64,000 bases of DNA. It comes from Nocardia beijingensis NBRC 16342 (GTDB lineage: Bacteria; Actinomycetota; Actinomycetes; Mycobacteriales; Mycobacteriaceae). Both the position numbers and the translations under genes were made by a program. The notes under the pieces were generated by a model. It was not told the DNA's origin. It made no database searches and saw only the letters and a list, made by a program, of their open reading frames with translations. This document shows, one piece after another, positions 41,775 to 51,079 of the stretch (the stretch's first letter is position 1; each line of letters starts with the position of its first letter). The DNA is taken from contig NZ_BDBC01000012.1 of the NCBI RefSeq assembly GCF_001612785.1, positions 124,001 through 188,000 of the forward strand. Reading direction: 5' to 3'.

Positions 41775-43625
41775 CTACCGTGTCGCGTCCCGGCGCGCGT
41801 ACGCCAGTTCGTCGAGCTGGACCAACGCCTGGGTGGCCAAACTGTAGGCGGTGCCGGGACGTTCGCGCAGCACGCGGCGGGCCCGGTCGAGCGACTGCCG
41901 GATCCGGTTGATCGCCGCCTGTTTCGGCGAGAGATCCTCGCCCTCGACCTCCAGTTCCTCTTGATTGAGCAGATGCTCGGCCTCGCTGAGCAGGTCCACC
42001 GCCCGCGCGACCATCGCCTGCGGCGCCAGCGGCGGTTGCTCGAAGGTGCTGTAGGCGATGACCAGGCACTCCATCATTCGCTCGGTGACGAACCAGGACG
42101 GACCTTCCGGCCCCGCCTCGCCCGCGCCGACCAGCCTGCCGATGTCGTCCCACAGGCCGACCGCGGGACCGTCCCGCAGCACCCGCTGGTCGAGGTGATC
42201 CATCGCCGCCTCGGCGAGGGCCATCAGCCGGTCGCGGGTGTCCACGTCGGTGCGCAGCCGCGCGGCCTCCAGGCAGCGTTTCAGCAGCATGGTCGCGAAA
42301 TCGGGGACATACCAGATCAGCGGCGCCCCCTCGGCGACGTCCTCGCTGCCCGCCAGGTTCAGTCGCACACCCGGGTAGTGCAGCGGCGCGGCCGGATCAC
42401 CGACGGTGAACCGGCTGGTGATGCGCCCGCGGCGGGCCAGCTGGTCGAGCACCGACACCGTGCGCGCGAGATCCTCGGTGCTCTCGCGGTAGACCAGGTC
42501 CTGGATGAGCACGGCGGCGACCACGAGACTGAAGTACTCCGACTCCTCGCCGTCGGAGGTGCGCCACGGGATGTCCTCCAGCGGCCAGCGGCCACTGTCG
42601 AAGCGGGCGACCCTCGACCAGTAGTTGCGGGTCAGCTCGAAGCGCAGCTGCAGCGCGTCGGCGAGGGTGCGCTGCTCGTCGGTCAGCAGATCGAGCTCGC
42701 GGATACGCTGCGAGGACAGGTCGATGATGCCGTCGAGGGCGACGGCCGTGAAGTACAGATACGGACGGGATTCGGCGTACCCGCGCATGCCGCTGACCCG
42801 GCCGGGCACGAGATCGATGGGTTCGGCGCTGCGCACGATGCCCCAGCTCCATCCGCATTCGAACAGCCGCCCGTCGTCGGCGACATCGATCTCGGAGGTC
42901 TGACTGAGCCTGACCTCGTTGGCCGCCTGCACCCGCAGGCGTTCCAGCTGCGTCGACAACCGTCCGATGATCTCGTCGGACGGCGTGCGGGACTGATTGA
43001 GCATGTAGATGATGGACTGCCCGTACTCGGTCCTCGGCTCCGGTGTGTGGATGACGAAACTGCGGATCAGGCCCGCCATCGCCGCGGTGAGCCGCGCGCT
43101 GACCTGTTCGATCACCGTGGGGATCCGTTCGCGCAGCTGCCTGGCCTCCAGCCGGACCTCGCCGCTGACGAAGCGCAGGAACCCGCGCAGGAACCGCAGC
43201 GCCGCGATGCACAGGCTCAACGACATCGAGTACGAGTCGACGACCTCCACCGCCTGCTGCTGGGCGGTGAGCGGGCTGTCATCGCCGCAGCGCAAGTAGG
43301 TGCCGCTGGCGAAGACCGGTTCGCCGTCGGGTCCGGTGTAGCGGCGCAGATAGTCCTCCACCAAGGCGACCAGGACGCCGCCGATGCGGGTCTCCTCGCC
43401 GAACGGCGCCAGCGCGGACCGGACGTCGGGACTCATGTCGTTCGGCTGGTCCAGCGCGAACGCTTCGATCTCGGTGGCCGGATACAGCAGGCAGAGCAGC
43501 TGTTCGGCGTCGCTGATGGAGTTCGCGCCGTCGCGTCCGCCCCACTTCCACGTTCCGTTCCGGTAGGAATGGGCCAGCACCGCCCGCCACAGCTCGAGCA
43601 ACTGCTGCCTCGGCCGAATCCTCAT
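41775..43625 (-). CDS. SCO2524 family protein
   Basis: A 616-residue soluble protein of the SCO2524 type and the first gene of the four-gene cluster. Segments LWRAVLAHSYRNGTWKWGGRDGANSISDAEQLLCLLYP, in pieces, and LDQPNDMSPDVRSAL near the N terminus are typical; the rest is alpha-helical with repeat-like Leu/Arg patterns. No active-site motif seen. In Streptomyces the set includes a SAM methyltransferase (SCO2525); none is present here upstream. Confidence 0.83.
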   Translation of the reverse strand: MRIRPRQQLLELWRAVLAHSYRNGTWKWGGRDGANSISDAEQLLCLLYPATEIEAFALDQPNDMSPDVRSALAPFGEETRIGGVLVALVEDYLRRYTGPDGEPVFASGTYLRCGDDSPLTAQQQAVEVVDSYSMSLSLCIAALRFLRGFLRFVSGEVRLEARQLRERIPTVIEQVSARLTAAMAGLIRSFVIHTPEPRTEYGQSIIYMLNQSRTPSDEIIGRLSTQLERLRVQAANEVRLSQTSEIDVADDGRLFECGWSWGIVRSAEPIDLVPGRVSGMRGYAESRPYLYFTAVALDGIIDLSSQRIRELDLLTDEQRTLADALQLRFELTRNYWSRVARFDSGRWPLEDIPWRTSDGEESEYFSLVVAAVLIQDLVYRESTEDLARTVSVLDQLARRGRITSRFTVGDPAAPLHYPGVRLNLAGSEDVAEGAPLIWYVPDFATMLLKRCLEAARLRTDVDTRDRLMALAEAAMDHLDQRVLRDGPAVGLWDDIGRLVGAGEAGPEGPSWFVTERMMECLVIAYSTFEQPPLAPQAMVARAVDLLSEAEHLLNQEELEVEGEDLSPKQAAINRIRQSLDRARRVLRERPGTAYSLATQALVQLDELAYARRDATR

Positions 43626-44080
43626 GTGCTCTCGGACCTCGCCCCCGCGTTCGACCGGCGGCGCCGGACGTCGTTACTTAGAGTGTGCCCCGCGAAAGTT
43701 CACTTGGCCAAGCACCCTTTGCAGGATCGCGGTTGCTGCGAGATGGCTTGCACCGCAAACTCTTCTGATCGGTGGCGAAGAACCGTCCGGTCGCGGTGTG
43801 GCCGCAGGAGCACGATCGGCGCGCCGCCGCGACTCCCTCGGCCCGAAGGGGGGAATTCGCGCAACCTTCGCGCATCCGATTTGGCTATTTCTCAGCCATC
43901 ACGCGGCGACGCCGGTCCGAATCCGCCACCGCGTGCGCGACCTCGTCGTGTTTCCAGGCCGGGCCGATCAGCACCGCCGCCGCGCCCAGCCGCCGGATCG
44001 CCGGCACGGCGACGACGAACTCCGGCCAGGGCGCTCCGCACCCCGCGCCGATCAGTCGGCAAGCCCGGCTGGTTTCGCGA
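43626..44080. other. Intergenic region, possible remnant on the minus strand
   Basis: About 450 bases. A minus-strand frame at ~43885-44060 has protein-like composition (WPEFVVAVPAIRRLGAAAVLIGP) but no start signal or recognisable family, so it may be a decayed gene. Otherwise nothing is seen apart from the probable promoter of the SCO2524-like gene. Confidence 0.35.
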
Positions 44081-44344
44081 TCATTTCCATCGCCGCTGCC
44101 TGCACCGCGGTTGCGGCGGAATGAGTTTCGTCCAGAAGTCATGGCGTACCGCGTCCCACAGCTTGGCCATCTCCGGAAGGAGTTCCCGCGCTTGTGCGAG
44201 ATCCGGGAAATTCTCGGGACCGAAGGATACGATCGGCGTGACGCCGGATGCCTCGTGGACGGCGACAATAGAGATCAAGTGATCATGGAACAGCCGCCAT
44301 GTCACCCGAAATCCTTCGACCTCGGTTCTTCGGATATCATTCAT
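44081..44344 (-). CDS. Small hypothetical protein (87 residues)
   Basis: ATG 44344 has GAGGAG-type purines upstream at a rather long distance. The product is basic, with strands VEGFRVTWRLFHDHLISIVAVHEA and helix LLPEMAKLWDAVRHDFW. No family recognised. Coding character is moderate; it could be a remnant. Confidence 0.42.
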   Translation of the reverse strand: MNDIRRTEVEGFRVTWRLFHDHLISIVAVHEASGVTPIVSFGPENFPDLAQARELLPEMAKLWDAVRHDFWTKLIPPQPRCRQRRWK

Positions 44345-44450
44345 GTTCGGCTTCCCGCTCCTCGACTCCGGCCGAATGCGTTTCAACTGTTCTCAATGTC
44401 GGCCTCGCTGATCGACTGGAGTAATCCGCACCCACTCCACCGCGCTCCGA

Positions 44451-45722
44451 TCACCTTCGGTAGGTGCGGGCGACCAACGCCGAACGCAGGCGCCACAGCC
44501 CGCTCGCTTCGGCGGGATCGAAACCTGTGAGCTGACCGATCCGCTTGAGCCGGTAATCCACGGTGTTGGTGTGCACGTGCAGAAGCCGCGCAGTGCGCCT
44601 GCGGTTCAGGTTGTGCGCGATATGGGTTTGCAGAGTCTCCAACAGTTCCGGATATTCATCCAGGGGATCGAGCAGCGACCCGAGCTGTTCGCGGGCAGGG
44701 CCGGGGCGGGTGAGCTGGTATTCCAGAGCCAGCTCGTCGAAGTGGTAGAGGCCCGGCACCGAACCGAGCCGGGCGACCATGTCGAGCAGTTCATGGGCTT
44801 GATCCGCGGCGGTGGGCACGGCGTCGGTAGCGGCGGTCACCTCGGTGGCGGTGATGTGCACGCGGGCCGCCCGCGACAGATGCCCGATCAATTCCTTCAG
44901 GCTGCCCTTGGTGATGTCATCGGCGGGGATGAGCAGGGTGCCGCCGTCCACCGAAAGCAACGACAGCACGGTGTCGTCGCAGCAGGTGGCCAATTCCGCC
45001 TGCACGCGCCGGAGTTTGCGGCGGGCGACGACTTGCGCGTCCAGCATCGGGTTGGACTCGTCCGGGTGACGCGGAATGGCGAGGGCTAATACGCGATAGC
45101 GGTCTGAGATGTCGATGCCGCATTCGCGGGCCATGGTGGAGGTGGGGTGGCCCCCGAGTAGCGCCGAGGTGAGCGTATGCACCGCGGTGTGGTGCTCCGA
45201 AACCACAGCGCGCAGTTCGCGCACATAGGCCGCCGAGACCGCCGTGGTCATGGTGTCGAGCATTTCGACGACGAGTTTGGCGCCGTCGAGGATGCTCTGA
45301 TAATCGGCCGTGCTGACGGTGGATATCGGCTCGGTTTCGGCTGAGCCGGAGGCACGCTGCTCGGCCAACGCCGTGGACACCACCAGGTCGAAGCCGATCT
45401 TGAAGCCCTCATGGATAGCGTGGTGAATAGTACCGATGGGCACGCCTTCGCGAGCCCATTGCGCGGCGGCATCCTCGAGTTGCCCGGTCTTCTCCGAAAT
45501 GTTGCTGCCGTCCAGCATGCTGGCTGCCAGCTCCAAGCACACGCGGGTGATGATGGTGATGTCGCCGTGGATGGCGTCACCAGGCAGCGTGCCGCAAGGG
45601 GCGACGGTTTCGACAAAATGTCCGACCATCTGCCGCGACAAGGCGCGCACGTCCTTCAGCGGCAGGGACATGGGCCGACCGGATACCGTGAGACCTTGCC
45701 GTTCGGCGAAGGTGAGAGCCAT
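44451..45722 (-). CDS. PucR/CdaR-type helix-turn-helix regulator
   Basis: A 423-residue regulator. The N-terminal ~170 residues are a helical RsbR/PucR-associated domain; the middle is a GGDEF-like degenerate domain (VLALAIPRHPDE, LLSVDGGTLLIPADD); the C-terminal HTH_30 is unmistakable (LNRRRTARLLHVHTNTVDYRLKRIGQLTGFD). ATG 45722 follows GGAAGGAAG. PucR-type proteins control catabolic or secondary genes in response to metabolites. The nearest gene upstream on the same strand is a padC pseudogene. Confidence 0.88.
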   Translation of the reverse strand: MALTFAERQGLTVSGRPMSLPLKDVRALSRQMVGHFVETVAPCGTLPGDAIHGDITIITRVCLELAASMLDGSNISEKTGQLEDAAAQWAREGVPIGTIHHAIHEGFKIGFDLVVSTALAEQRASGSAETEPISTVSTADYQSILDGAKLVVEMLDTMTTAVSAAYVRELRAVVSEHHTAVHTLTSALLGGHPTSTMARECGIDISDRYRVLALAIPRHPDESNPMLDAQVVARRKLRRVQAELATCCDDTVLSLLSVDGGTLLIPADDITKGSLKELIGHLSRAARVHITATEVTAATDAVPTAADQAHELLDMVARLGSVPGLYHFDELALEYQLTRPGPAREQLGSLLDPLDEYPELLETLQTHIAHNLNRRRTARLLHVHTNTVDYRLKRIGQLTGFDPAEASGLWRLRSALVARTYRR

Positions 45723-46305
45723 GGTGGAGCTTCCTTCCACCCCCGTTAACTGCACTATTGCACCAGCGTAGCCAGAGCAAGAAAGCAGAGAACGGTTTAC
45801 TCCGAGTAACGTGATTTTCGGCAAGCACGACCGGCACGCGATAGTGAGAGTTCACAATGACGGTTCGGCCGCGCCACCACCGAAGGGCCGAGATGCCGGA
45901 GAACGGTGGTTCGAGCATAACCGCCAAGTGGTTGAAAAAGAGGGCAACCGCCGATGCAACGGCGCGAATCCACACTTCCTGCGTGCGCCGCCCTCCGTCT
46001 CCGCAGTAAAACACGGGTGCGGCCTGGGCCGGGGCACCCGGTCGACCGCGCGAGCAATGAAAGGTTCGTTTCCCTAACCAAGGTCCAGCGGAACCTGCTG
46101 CCTTGCATCGCGCCATTGATACAGGTGGATCGCACCGGCACCCCAAACCCATCCAGGGCGGGCGGCGCACAAACCTACGGGACGCAGGAGCGGCATAGCA
46201 CCTCTCCCGATACGCTCCCGGCCGGGCGCGAGAAGCCGGGGCTCTCGGCGAAGAGTCGCACCTCGAGGACCATGTGCACCTGCGGTCGAATCACCGAGCA
46301 CGTGG
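45723..46305. other. Intergenic region with no supported gene
   Basis: About 580 bases between the PucR-type gene and the padC remnant. It should contain the PucR promoter, as the 100 bases upstream of its start are AT-richer. Frames on both strands are Arg/Pro-rich and lack start sites; part may be decayed sequence. Confidence 0.4.
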
Positions 46306-46594
46306 TCAGTCGGCGCGTTGGGCCCAGCCCTTCGGGGGGTCGCCGGGGCCACCGAGACAACGGTGTCGTCATCGGCGCCGACGTACTCGAACAGGGGTGC
46401 TCTCGGCTAACTCGGGGACCACGTAGAGCGGTGGGTGGGACCCGCGTCGCGGTACCTGCGCAACATCTCGTACTGCCAGCCGTTGGTGTAGGTGTAGATG
46501 AATCGGTCCCCACGATGCCCGACACATCCTGCGGTGGGATCGCTGCTCGACCGTTGCCTCGAAGTCCGCGTTGCTCGACATCGCTGATCTCCAT
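46306..46594 (-). pseudogene. padC: Phenolic acid decarboxylase (padC) remnant
   Basis: Reading the minus strand through several frames gives the PadC signature: PPQDVSGIVG, then after a shift DRFIYTYTNGWQYEM, the hallmark N-terminal strand of phenolic acid decarboxylase. The central ~90 residues, including catalytic positions, are deleted. The frame resumes with YVVPELAEST and, after another shift, EYVGADDDTVVSVAP, both matching the C terminus. So the gene once decarboxylated p-coumaric/ferulic-type acids and is now dead through a deletion and frameshifts. Confidence 0.72.
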
Positions 46595-46710
46595 GTCGGC
46601 ACTACCGTCGCCATCTTCAGGCCTCGCCAGTCCAGCGCCTACTCGGCTGCACTCTTCGTGGCGTTCGGAGCCGCGACGCGCAACGCGGCCGGGTCCCGAG
46701 CGGTGTGTAC

Positions 46711-47956
46711 CTATGAGGTTCGCTCTGCCCATACGCCCAGAAACTCCCGAACTTCGGGTACCGCGGCATGCGATCGAACAGCAGTGGCTATGCCATTCAA
46801 CTTCTGACGCACCCGGGTGGAGGCAATCCGGCTGATGTTGTCGAAGTGGTTCGTCAGAACCTGGCAACCTTCAGCGATCTCTCCGGCTCGGACCAGGTTG
46901 CGGCTGAGCAGCACGTACCACTCGGCTTGTTCGCGCGGCCAGGCCGATGATCCCTCGATGGCCGCTCTGATCTGTTCCGAGGCGGCTTTGTGGTCGCCGA
47001 GGTACATCTGCATCATGCCGGTCATGCCGCTCAGCAGTGCATCAGGCAGGTAAACCCATTCAGGGTCGAACCCACGACCGGATTCATATGCACGGTGACT
47101 CCGCCTCAGCGCGTCGGTGACAGCCGTTTTGTTGCCGACCGGATCTTGCATTCCCAAGGCATCGGCTTCACGTATCGCCATAAGGGAGCGCAGTTTCGGG
47201 CCACCGCGACTGATCGCCGCCCGCGAAGCAGTCTGGGCGTACTGCACCGCTTGCCTGGTTCCCGCGCGGGTGCCACCGTTCAACTCGGTAAGCAACGAGC
47301 TGGCGTTACCCAACGCGTGCGCGACCGCGATTCCGTCACCGGCCGCGGTGGCGGCTTGGGCGGCGTCGGCATAGTAGCGACGCGCATCCTCCAGGCGTCC
47401 CGCGTCGTAGTGGACCCAACCCGCCGCAACCATCATCTCGGCTGCGGCGCTGGTCAATGTCCGGCCGACGTCATCGGTGTAGGTGCCGTTGTCCAGCAGT
47501 TGTACGGCATAGCGCACTTCACCGGCCGCGACACGGCACAGCCGGTCGCCGCCCACCAGGAGGTCCAACTCGTGAATCTCGTTCACCGTCGCGTTGATCT
47601 CGGCGACCTCACCAGGACCGATCCGGACACTGCCCGCTGCTGACGGGGTGGCCTGTTCGGAACGAATCACCCCCGGAGACATGGTCACGCCTGCGCCGAT
47701 CGCACCGGTTCGTAGGAAGTTGCGACGGTTCACATCCGCCTCCTCGTTCGACTCCACAACCAGTATGGCAAGCGGTACGTGGAGCGCCTTGGCTACTCGG
47801 CGCAGTACTCGTACATCGTGCACCGAGGCGCCGTCGCGTTCGAGCTGAGAAATGGCGGGCTGGGTAATTCTCGGCTATTCGGGCCGCTGAGCGGCCCGCC
47901 ACATCCCTTACCGTCGGGCCGGTACCCGCCACCGAGCTGACGCCGTAGTCCTCCAC
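46711..47956 (-). pseudogene. XRE-type regulator with TPR-like domain, frameshifted in the HTH
   Basis: From 47823 downward a 370-codon frame encodes most of a regulator: end of an HTH (VHDVRVLRRVAKALHVPLA), a twin-arginine-like RRNFLRTGAIGAG segment common in this family, and a helical TPR-like region. In the same frame the codons just upstream read ITQPAISQLERDGAS, the recognition helix, but a TAG precedes them. The first HTH helix, TVRDVAGRSAA, is in another frame, starting near GTG 47956. One frameshift near 47885 thus splits the gene. It could be a sequencing error or a real mutation. Confidence 0.7.
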
Positions 47957-48307
47957 GGCGCACCGGTCGCCTGACGGCGGATGCACCGGTGGCCTCGACA
48001 GCCCTCGGTGACGGGTGCCCACCGTTCACCATCGCGACCGGGAACCACCGGATCGAGGGAACCTCCAACATGCGCTCACTTGCCAACACCAGGTGTGCGC
48101 TCAACGAACAGAACCGCCAGGCGCCGGACGCATGAGCGAGGTCATCGACCAACCCCGTGACTGGATGGTCCGGTAGATGCGGCCAGGTCGGGTACCGCAG
48201 AGGGCAACCGATGATCGACCGCCTACCAGCCGTACACCGAGAACTGCTGACCAGCGGCCATCCGCCGGTTGCGTGGGGTTCCTTGAAGCGCGGGTGAGTT
48301 TCCGCTG
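47957..48307. other. Intergenic region with no supported gene
   Basis: About 350 bases between the frameshifted regulator and the reductase gene. A minus-strand stretch near 48050-48150 reads VDDLAHASGAWRFCSLSAHLVL but has no start or family; it may be debris. No hairpin terminator recognised. Confidence 0.35.
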
Positions 48308-48838
48308 TCAGTGGTGCGGCAGCACTCGGTAGACGATCTCCACCCCACCGCCGTCCAACGGCCGTGAACTCTCGAATTCCAGACTGGTCTGCGGGTTCAG
48401 CGAATCGGTCAGGCGCATGCCGCTGCCGACGAAGAACGGCAGAATCACGAGTTCGAGTTTGTCGAGAACGCCGAGGGCGCGGTAGGTCTCGATAGTGCCG
48501 GGGCCGCCGATGAGGTGCACGTCGCCGCCGCGATTGGCCGCGCGGATCTTCTCCAGCAGCCGCTGCGGATCGTCGTCGACGGTCACATCGTCGGGAGTGC
48601 CCTCGGGACGGTGTGAGCTGAGCACGAAGACCTCCAGGTCCGGCCAGGGCCAGCGATCGGCGGTGAGTGCGGGTTCAAAGGTGGTGCGGCCCATCAGGGC
48701 GGCCTCGCAGGTCTTCAGGAATTCGGCGATACCGTGACTGCCCGGGCCGTGCACCGGATCGATGACCTGAGGTGGCCAGCCGTCCGGAGTCGTCACATAG
48801 CCATCGGCGGTCATACACAGGCGAGCCAGGATTTGCAC
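48308..48838 (-). CDS. Dihydrofolate reductase/RibD C-terminal family protein
   Basis: A ~176-residue NADPH-dependent reductase-fold protein. Visible: DGYVTTPDGWP (substrate loop), MGRTTFEPAL (NADPH-binding helix), FVLSSHRPEG, and LIGGPGTIETYRALGVLDKLELVILPFFVGSGMRL, all typical of the 'dihydrofolate reductase family' proteins rather than true FolA. GTG 48838 has AAAGGA at a good distance; GTG 48862 is the alternative. Natural substrate unknown. Confidence 0.87.
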   Translation of the reverse strand: MQILARLCMTADGYVTTPDGWPPQVIDPVHGPGSHGIAEFLKTCEAALMGRTTFEPALTADRWPWPDLEVFVLSSHRPEGTPDDVTVDDDPQRLLEKIRAANRGGDVHLIGGPGTIETYRALGVLDKLELVILPFFVGSGMRLTDSLNPQTSLEFESSRPLDGGGVEIVYRVLPHH

Positions 48839-49163
48839 GAGTTCGTCCTTTCGTCGAGTCACAGAGGAGACGGCGCCTGCTGCCGAAACTCATCGACGGA
48901 CGCAGAAGAGCATGTGCGGCGAACTCTGGGACCGACGCGAGAGGTGGAGTGCCCCTGACCCGCCCTCGCTGCCACGGATCTGCACATGGTGGTGTGCTGT
49001 GTGCTGTGCACTGTCTCGTGTGCGCCGTGCTGGGCTGCGGTGTGAGACGGGGAGTCGAACCCCTCGCACTGCCCATCGTGCGCCGAGAAAGCGGCCGAAT
49101 ATCCCGTCGGCCGATCGGGGTCGTGCACGCCTCCGTGACGGCTACCTGCTCCACCTCTCCCGG
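48839..49163. other. Intergenic region with a GT-rich tract and a T-arm-like sequence
   Basis: About 320 bases without a gene. A run rich in TGTG/CTGTG spans ~48985-49040. On the minus strand 49049-49065 has GGGG-TTCGACT-CCCC, which looks like a tRNA T-arm, but no acceptor, D- or anticodon arm matches around it. It may be a tRNA 3'-end remnant or chance. Confidence 0.35.
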
Positions 49164-49634
49164 TCAATCCAACAGGTCGACCTCCCAGTTCGAGCGCTGG
49201 ATGCGCACGTCGAGTTCCCGGAGTTCCCTGGCGATGTCATCGGCCTGCCCGCGCAGTTCGGCGACCGGCAACGCCGCGAACATCTTCAGCTCGGACCGCA
49301 GCTGGCGTGCGTACCCGGGCTGCCCCTTGCCCGCCGCGGCGTCGGCCGCGGCCGTGACCAGGGAGTGCCGCAGGCGCAACGCATCCCGGCGGGCCAGCGC
49401 GTCGGTCAAGGTGCCGTCGTCTCCGATCCGCGCGGCGGCGTTGGTCCGATTGATGCGCCGGATCAGCGTCTCGTAGTCACCGAGCGCCTCACCCGCCTCG
49501 GCCAGCAACTCCGCCGCGTTCTCGGCGGGCTCCTCCCCCTCCTGAAACCGAGCGTTGCTCACGATGCGAGCCCGCAACTGCTCGATCCGGCGCGCCGTAT
49601 CCGCCCGCAACGCCAACGCCTCCGCCAACTTCAT
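49164..49634 (-). CDS. DIP1984 family protein
   Basis: A 156-residue, almost wholly helical cytosolic protein of the DIP1984 family: MKLAEALALRADTARRIEQLRARI at the start, YETLIRRINRTNAAARI in the middle, and DIARELRELDVRIQRSNWEVDL at the end. ATG 49634 follows GGTGGGG. Its function is unknown; the long helices suggest a coiled-coil scaffold or a regulator of a small-molecule enzyme. Confidence 0.88.
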   Translation of the reverse strand: MKLAEALALRADTARRIEQLRARIVSNARFQEGEEPAENAAELLAEAGEALGDYETLIRRINRTNAAARIGDDGTLTDALARRDALRLRHSLVTAAADAAAGKGQPGYARQLRSELKMFAALPVAELRGQADDIARELRELDVRIQRSNWEVDLLD

Positions 49635-49702
49635 TCCCCACCTCCGGCCATCGACTCGTGCAGCGTCGAGTATCGACCCTGGCACGGGAGGAGTCACGCG
49701 AA

Positions 49703-49918
49703 TTAACTCCCCGAGACTCGCTCGACGTCCGAGTAATCTCCGGCCCGGATGGTGCGGGCGACTTTCTGCGGGGCACCGCCGATCAGGCCCCGCCACGGCA
49801 GGTACGGCAGCAGGCGCACGTTGAGATCGCGGAAGCGAATCATCGCCTTGCTCGCCGGTGCGTACCACCCGCCCACACCCCCGGCGAACTTCTGGCAGGC
49901 GTCGACCATGGGCCGCAA
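49703..49918 (-). pseudogene. Possible C-terminal remnant of an FAD-dependent monooxygenase
   Basis: About 70 codons without a start. KAMIRFRDLNVRLLPYLPWRGLIGG then VARTIRAGDYSD resembles the tail of FAD-dependent monooxygenases in which a basic helix precedes a short Pro-rich end. No flavin motif lies upstream in any frame. The rest of 49635-50136 holds no supported gene. Low confidence. Confidence 0.32.
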
Positions 49919-50136
49919 GTAGGGGCACCGGGGCCACAGTGGCCGACGCGGGCGCGACCGGCGGCGGCGCGCCCGGATTCCAGCGCGAATCCGGTTGCAC
50001 CCCTTCGCCCTTCAAGACCGGATCGTGCGCGTAGAGGAAATGCGACTCTCGAGTGACCAACGTTAGGCATCCACAATGAGAATTCAACAAGCTGATGCGT
50101 GGGGGCAACCGCCTGGGAACGCGCGGGTGCCCGGTG

Positions 50137-50979
50137 TCAGCGCGGTGGCACGGCGCGCGATACCGCATCGGCGATCGTGCGGAGCGTGCCGATCGGGTCG
50201 TCGCCGAGGACGGTGAGGCCGACGTGGTTCGCACCCGCTTCCAGGGCGACCCGGATGCCCGCGGCCACTGTGGCGGGCGCGCCGTGCAGCACGAGCGCGT
50301 CGATCAGGCGATCGCTGCCCGGCTCGGTGAGATCGGCGTCCGTGAAGCCGATGCGGCGCAGATTGGCGGTGTAGTTGGCGACATGCAGGGCCGGGGGCGC
50401 GGCGTGGGCGCGGCCGGTCGCACGGGCACGTTCGACGTCGCTGTCCAGCACCACCATCTGACCGGGCAGCACGAGCGGGGCAGCGCCGAGGATCTCGCGC
50501 GCTCGCCGGATGTACTCGGGCGTCACGAGAACCGGGATCGTCCCTGCGGCGCGGTCGCGGGCCAGGCGGAGCATCCTCGGCCCCAACGCCGCCAGCACCA
50601 CCCCGCTCGGGGGCACACCGGCGGCGGCCAACTCGTCGAGATAGGCCGCCATCGCGGTGTAGGGCGACGCATACCGCGGATCCGCTTCGCGGTGGCCTGC
50701 GCCGATCCCGAGGACGAATCGACCCGGGTGCGCGGCGACGATCCGGTGATAGGAGGCGGCAACCGTCCTCGCCTGGGTCGTCCAGATGTTCACCACGGCC
50801 GTGCCGACCACGAGACGCTCCGTGGCGTCGAGTATCCGCTCGGCCACGGCGAGATCGGCGGGCGGCGAGATGGTCAGCCATAGCGCGCCGTATCCGGCTC
50901 TCTTGATTTCGACCGCTTGTCGCGGGGTTACCTCGCTGTACCGCAGATGGGCTCCGAGCGTGCCCGGTTCGATGCTCAT
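50137..50979 (-). CDS. F420-dependent LLM-class oxidoreductase (TIGR03620-type)
   Basis: A 280-residue luciferase-like monooxygenase-fold protein of the mycobacterial-type F420-dependent group. Telling segments are AVEIKRAGYGALWLTISPP, VVGTAVVNIWTTQARTVAASYHRI, FVLGIGAGHREADPRYASPYTAM and VVLAALGPRMLRLARDRAAG. These enzymes reduce or oxidise substrates with coenzyme F420. ATG 50979 follows TGGAGT. It is divergent from a LysR gene 100 bases away, which may control it. Confidence 0.88.
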   Translation of the reverse strand: MSIEPGTLGAHLRYSEVTPRQAVEIKRAGYGALWLTISPPADLAVAERILDATERLVVGTAVVNIWTTQARTVAASYHRIVAAHPGRFVLGIGAGHREADPRYASPYTAMAAYLDELAAAGVPPSGVVLAALGPRMLRLARDRAAGTIPVLVTPEYIRRAREILGAAPLVLPGQMVVLDSDVERARATGRAHAAPPALHVANYTANLRRIGFTDADLTEPGSDRLIDALVLHGAPATVAAGIRVALEAGANHVGLTVLGDDPIGTLRTIADAVSRAVPPR

Positions 50980-51079
50980 GACTTCGACTCCAGCACGTCA
51001 CGATCGGGGGCAGCCAGATCCGATTCCCCTGTGCAGCAATAACATGATGTGATCGCCGCAGGTGACGACGGGAGGCTCA

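Noticed and set aside
43885..44268. Minus-strand frame with partly protein-like sequence downstream of the 87-residue hypothetical
   Set aside because: Its first half is shadow sequence of the neighbouring gene in another frame, no start signal is present, and the plausible part (~55 residues) matches nothing I recognise. Kept only as a possible remnant in the region note.
49038..49068. Minus-strand T-arm-like sequence GGGG-TTCGACT-CCCC suggesting a tRNA or attachment site
   Set aside because: No matching acceptor stem, D-arm or anticodon arm occurs at the right distances, and the seven bases after the arm find no complement upstream. At most a remnant; not called as tRNA or att site.
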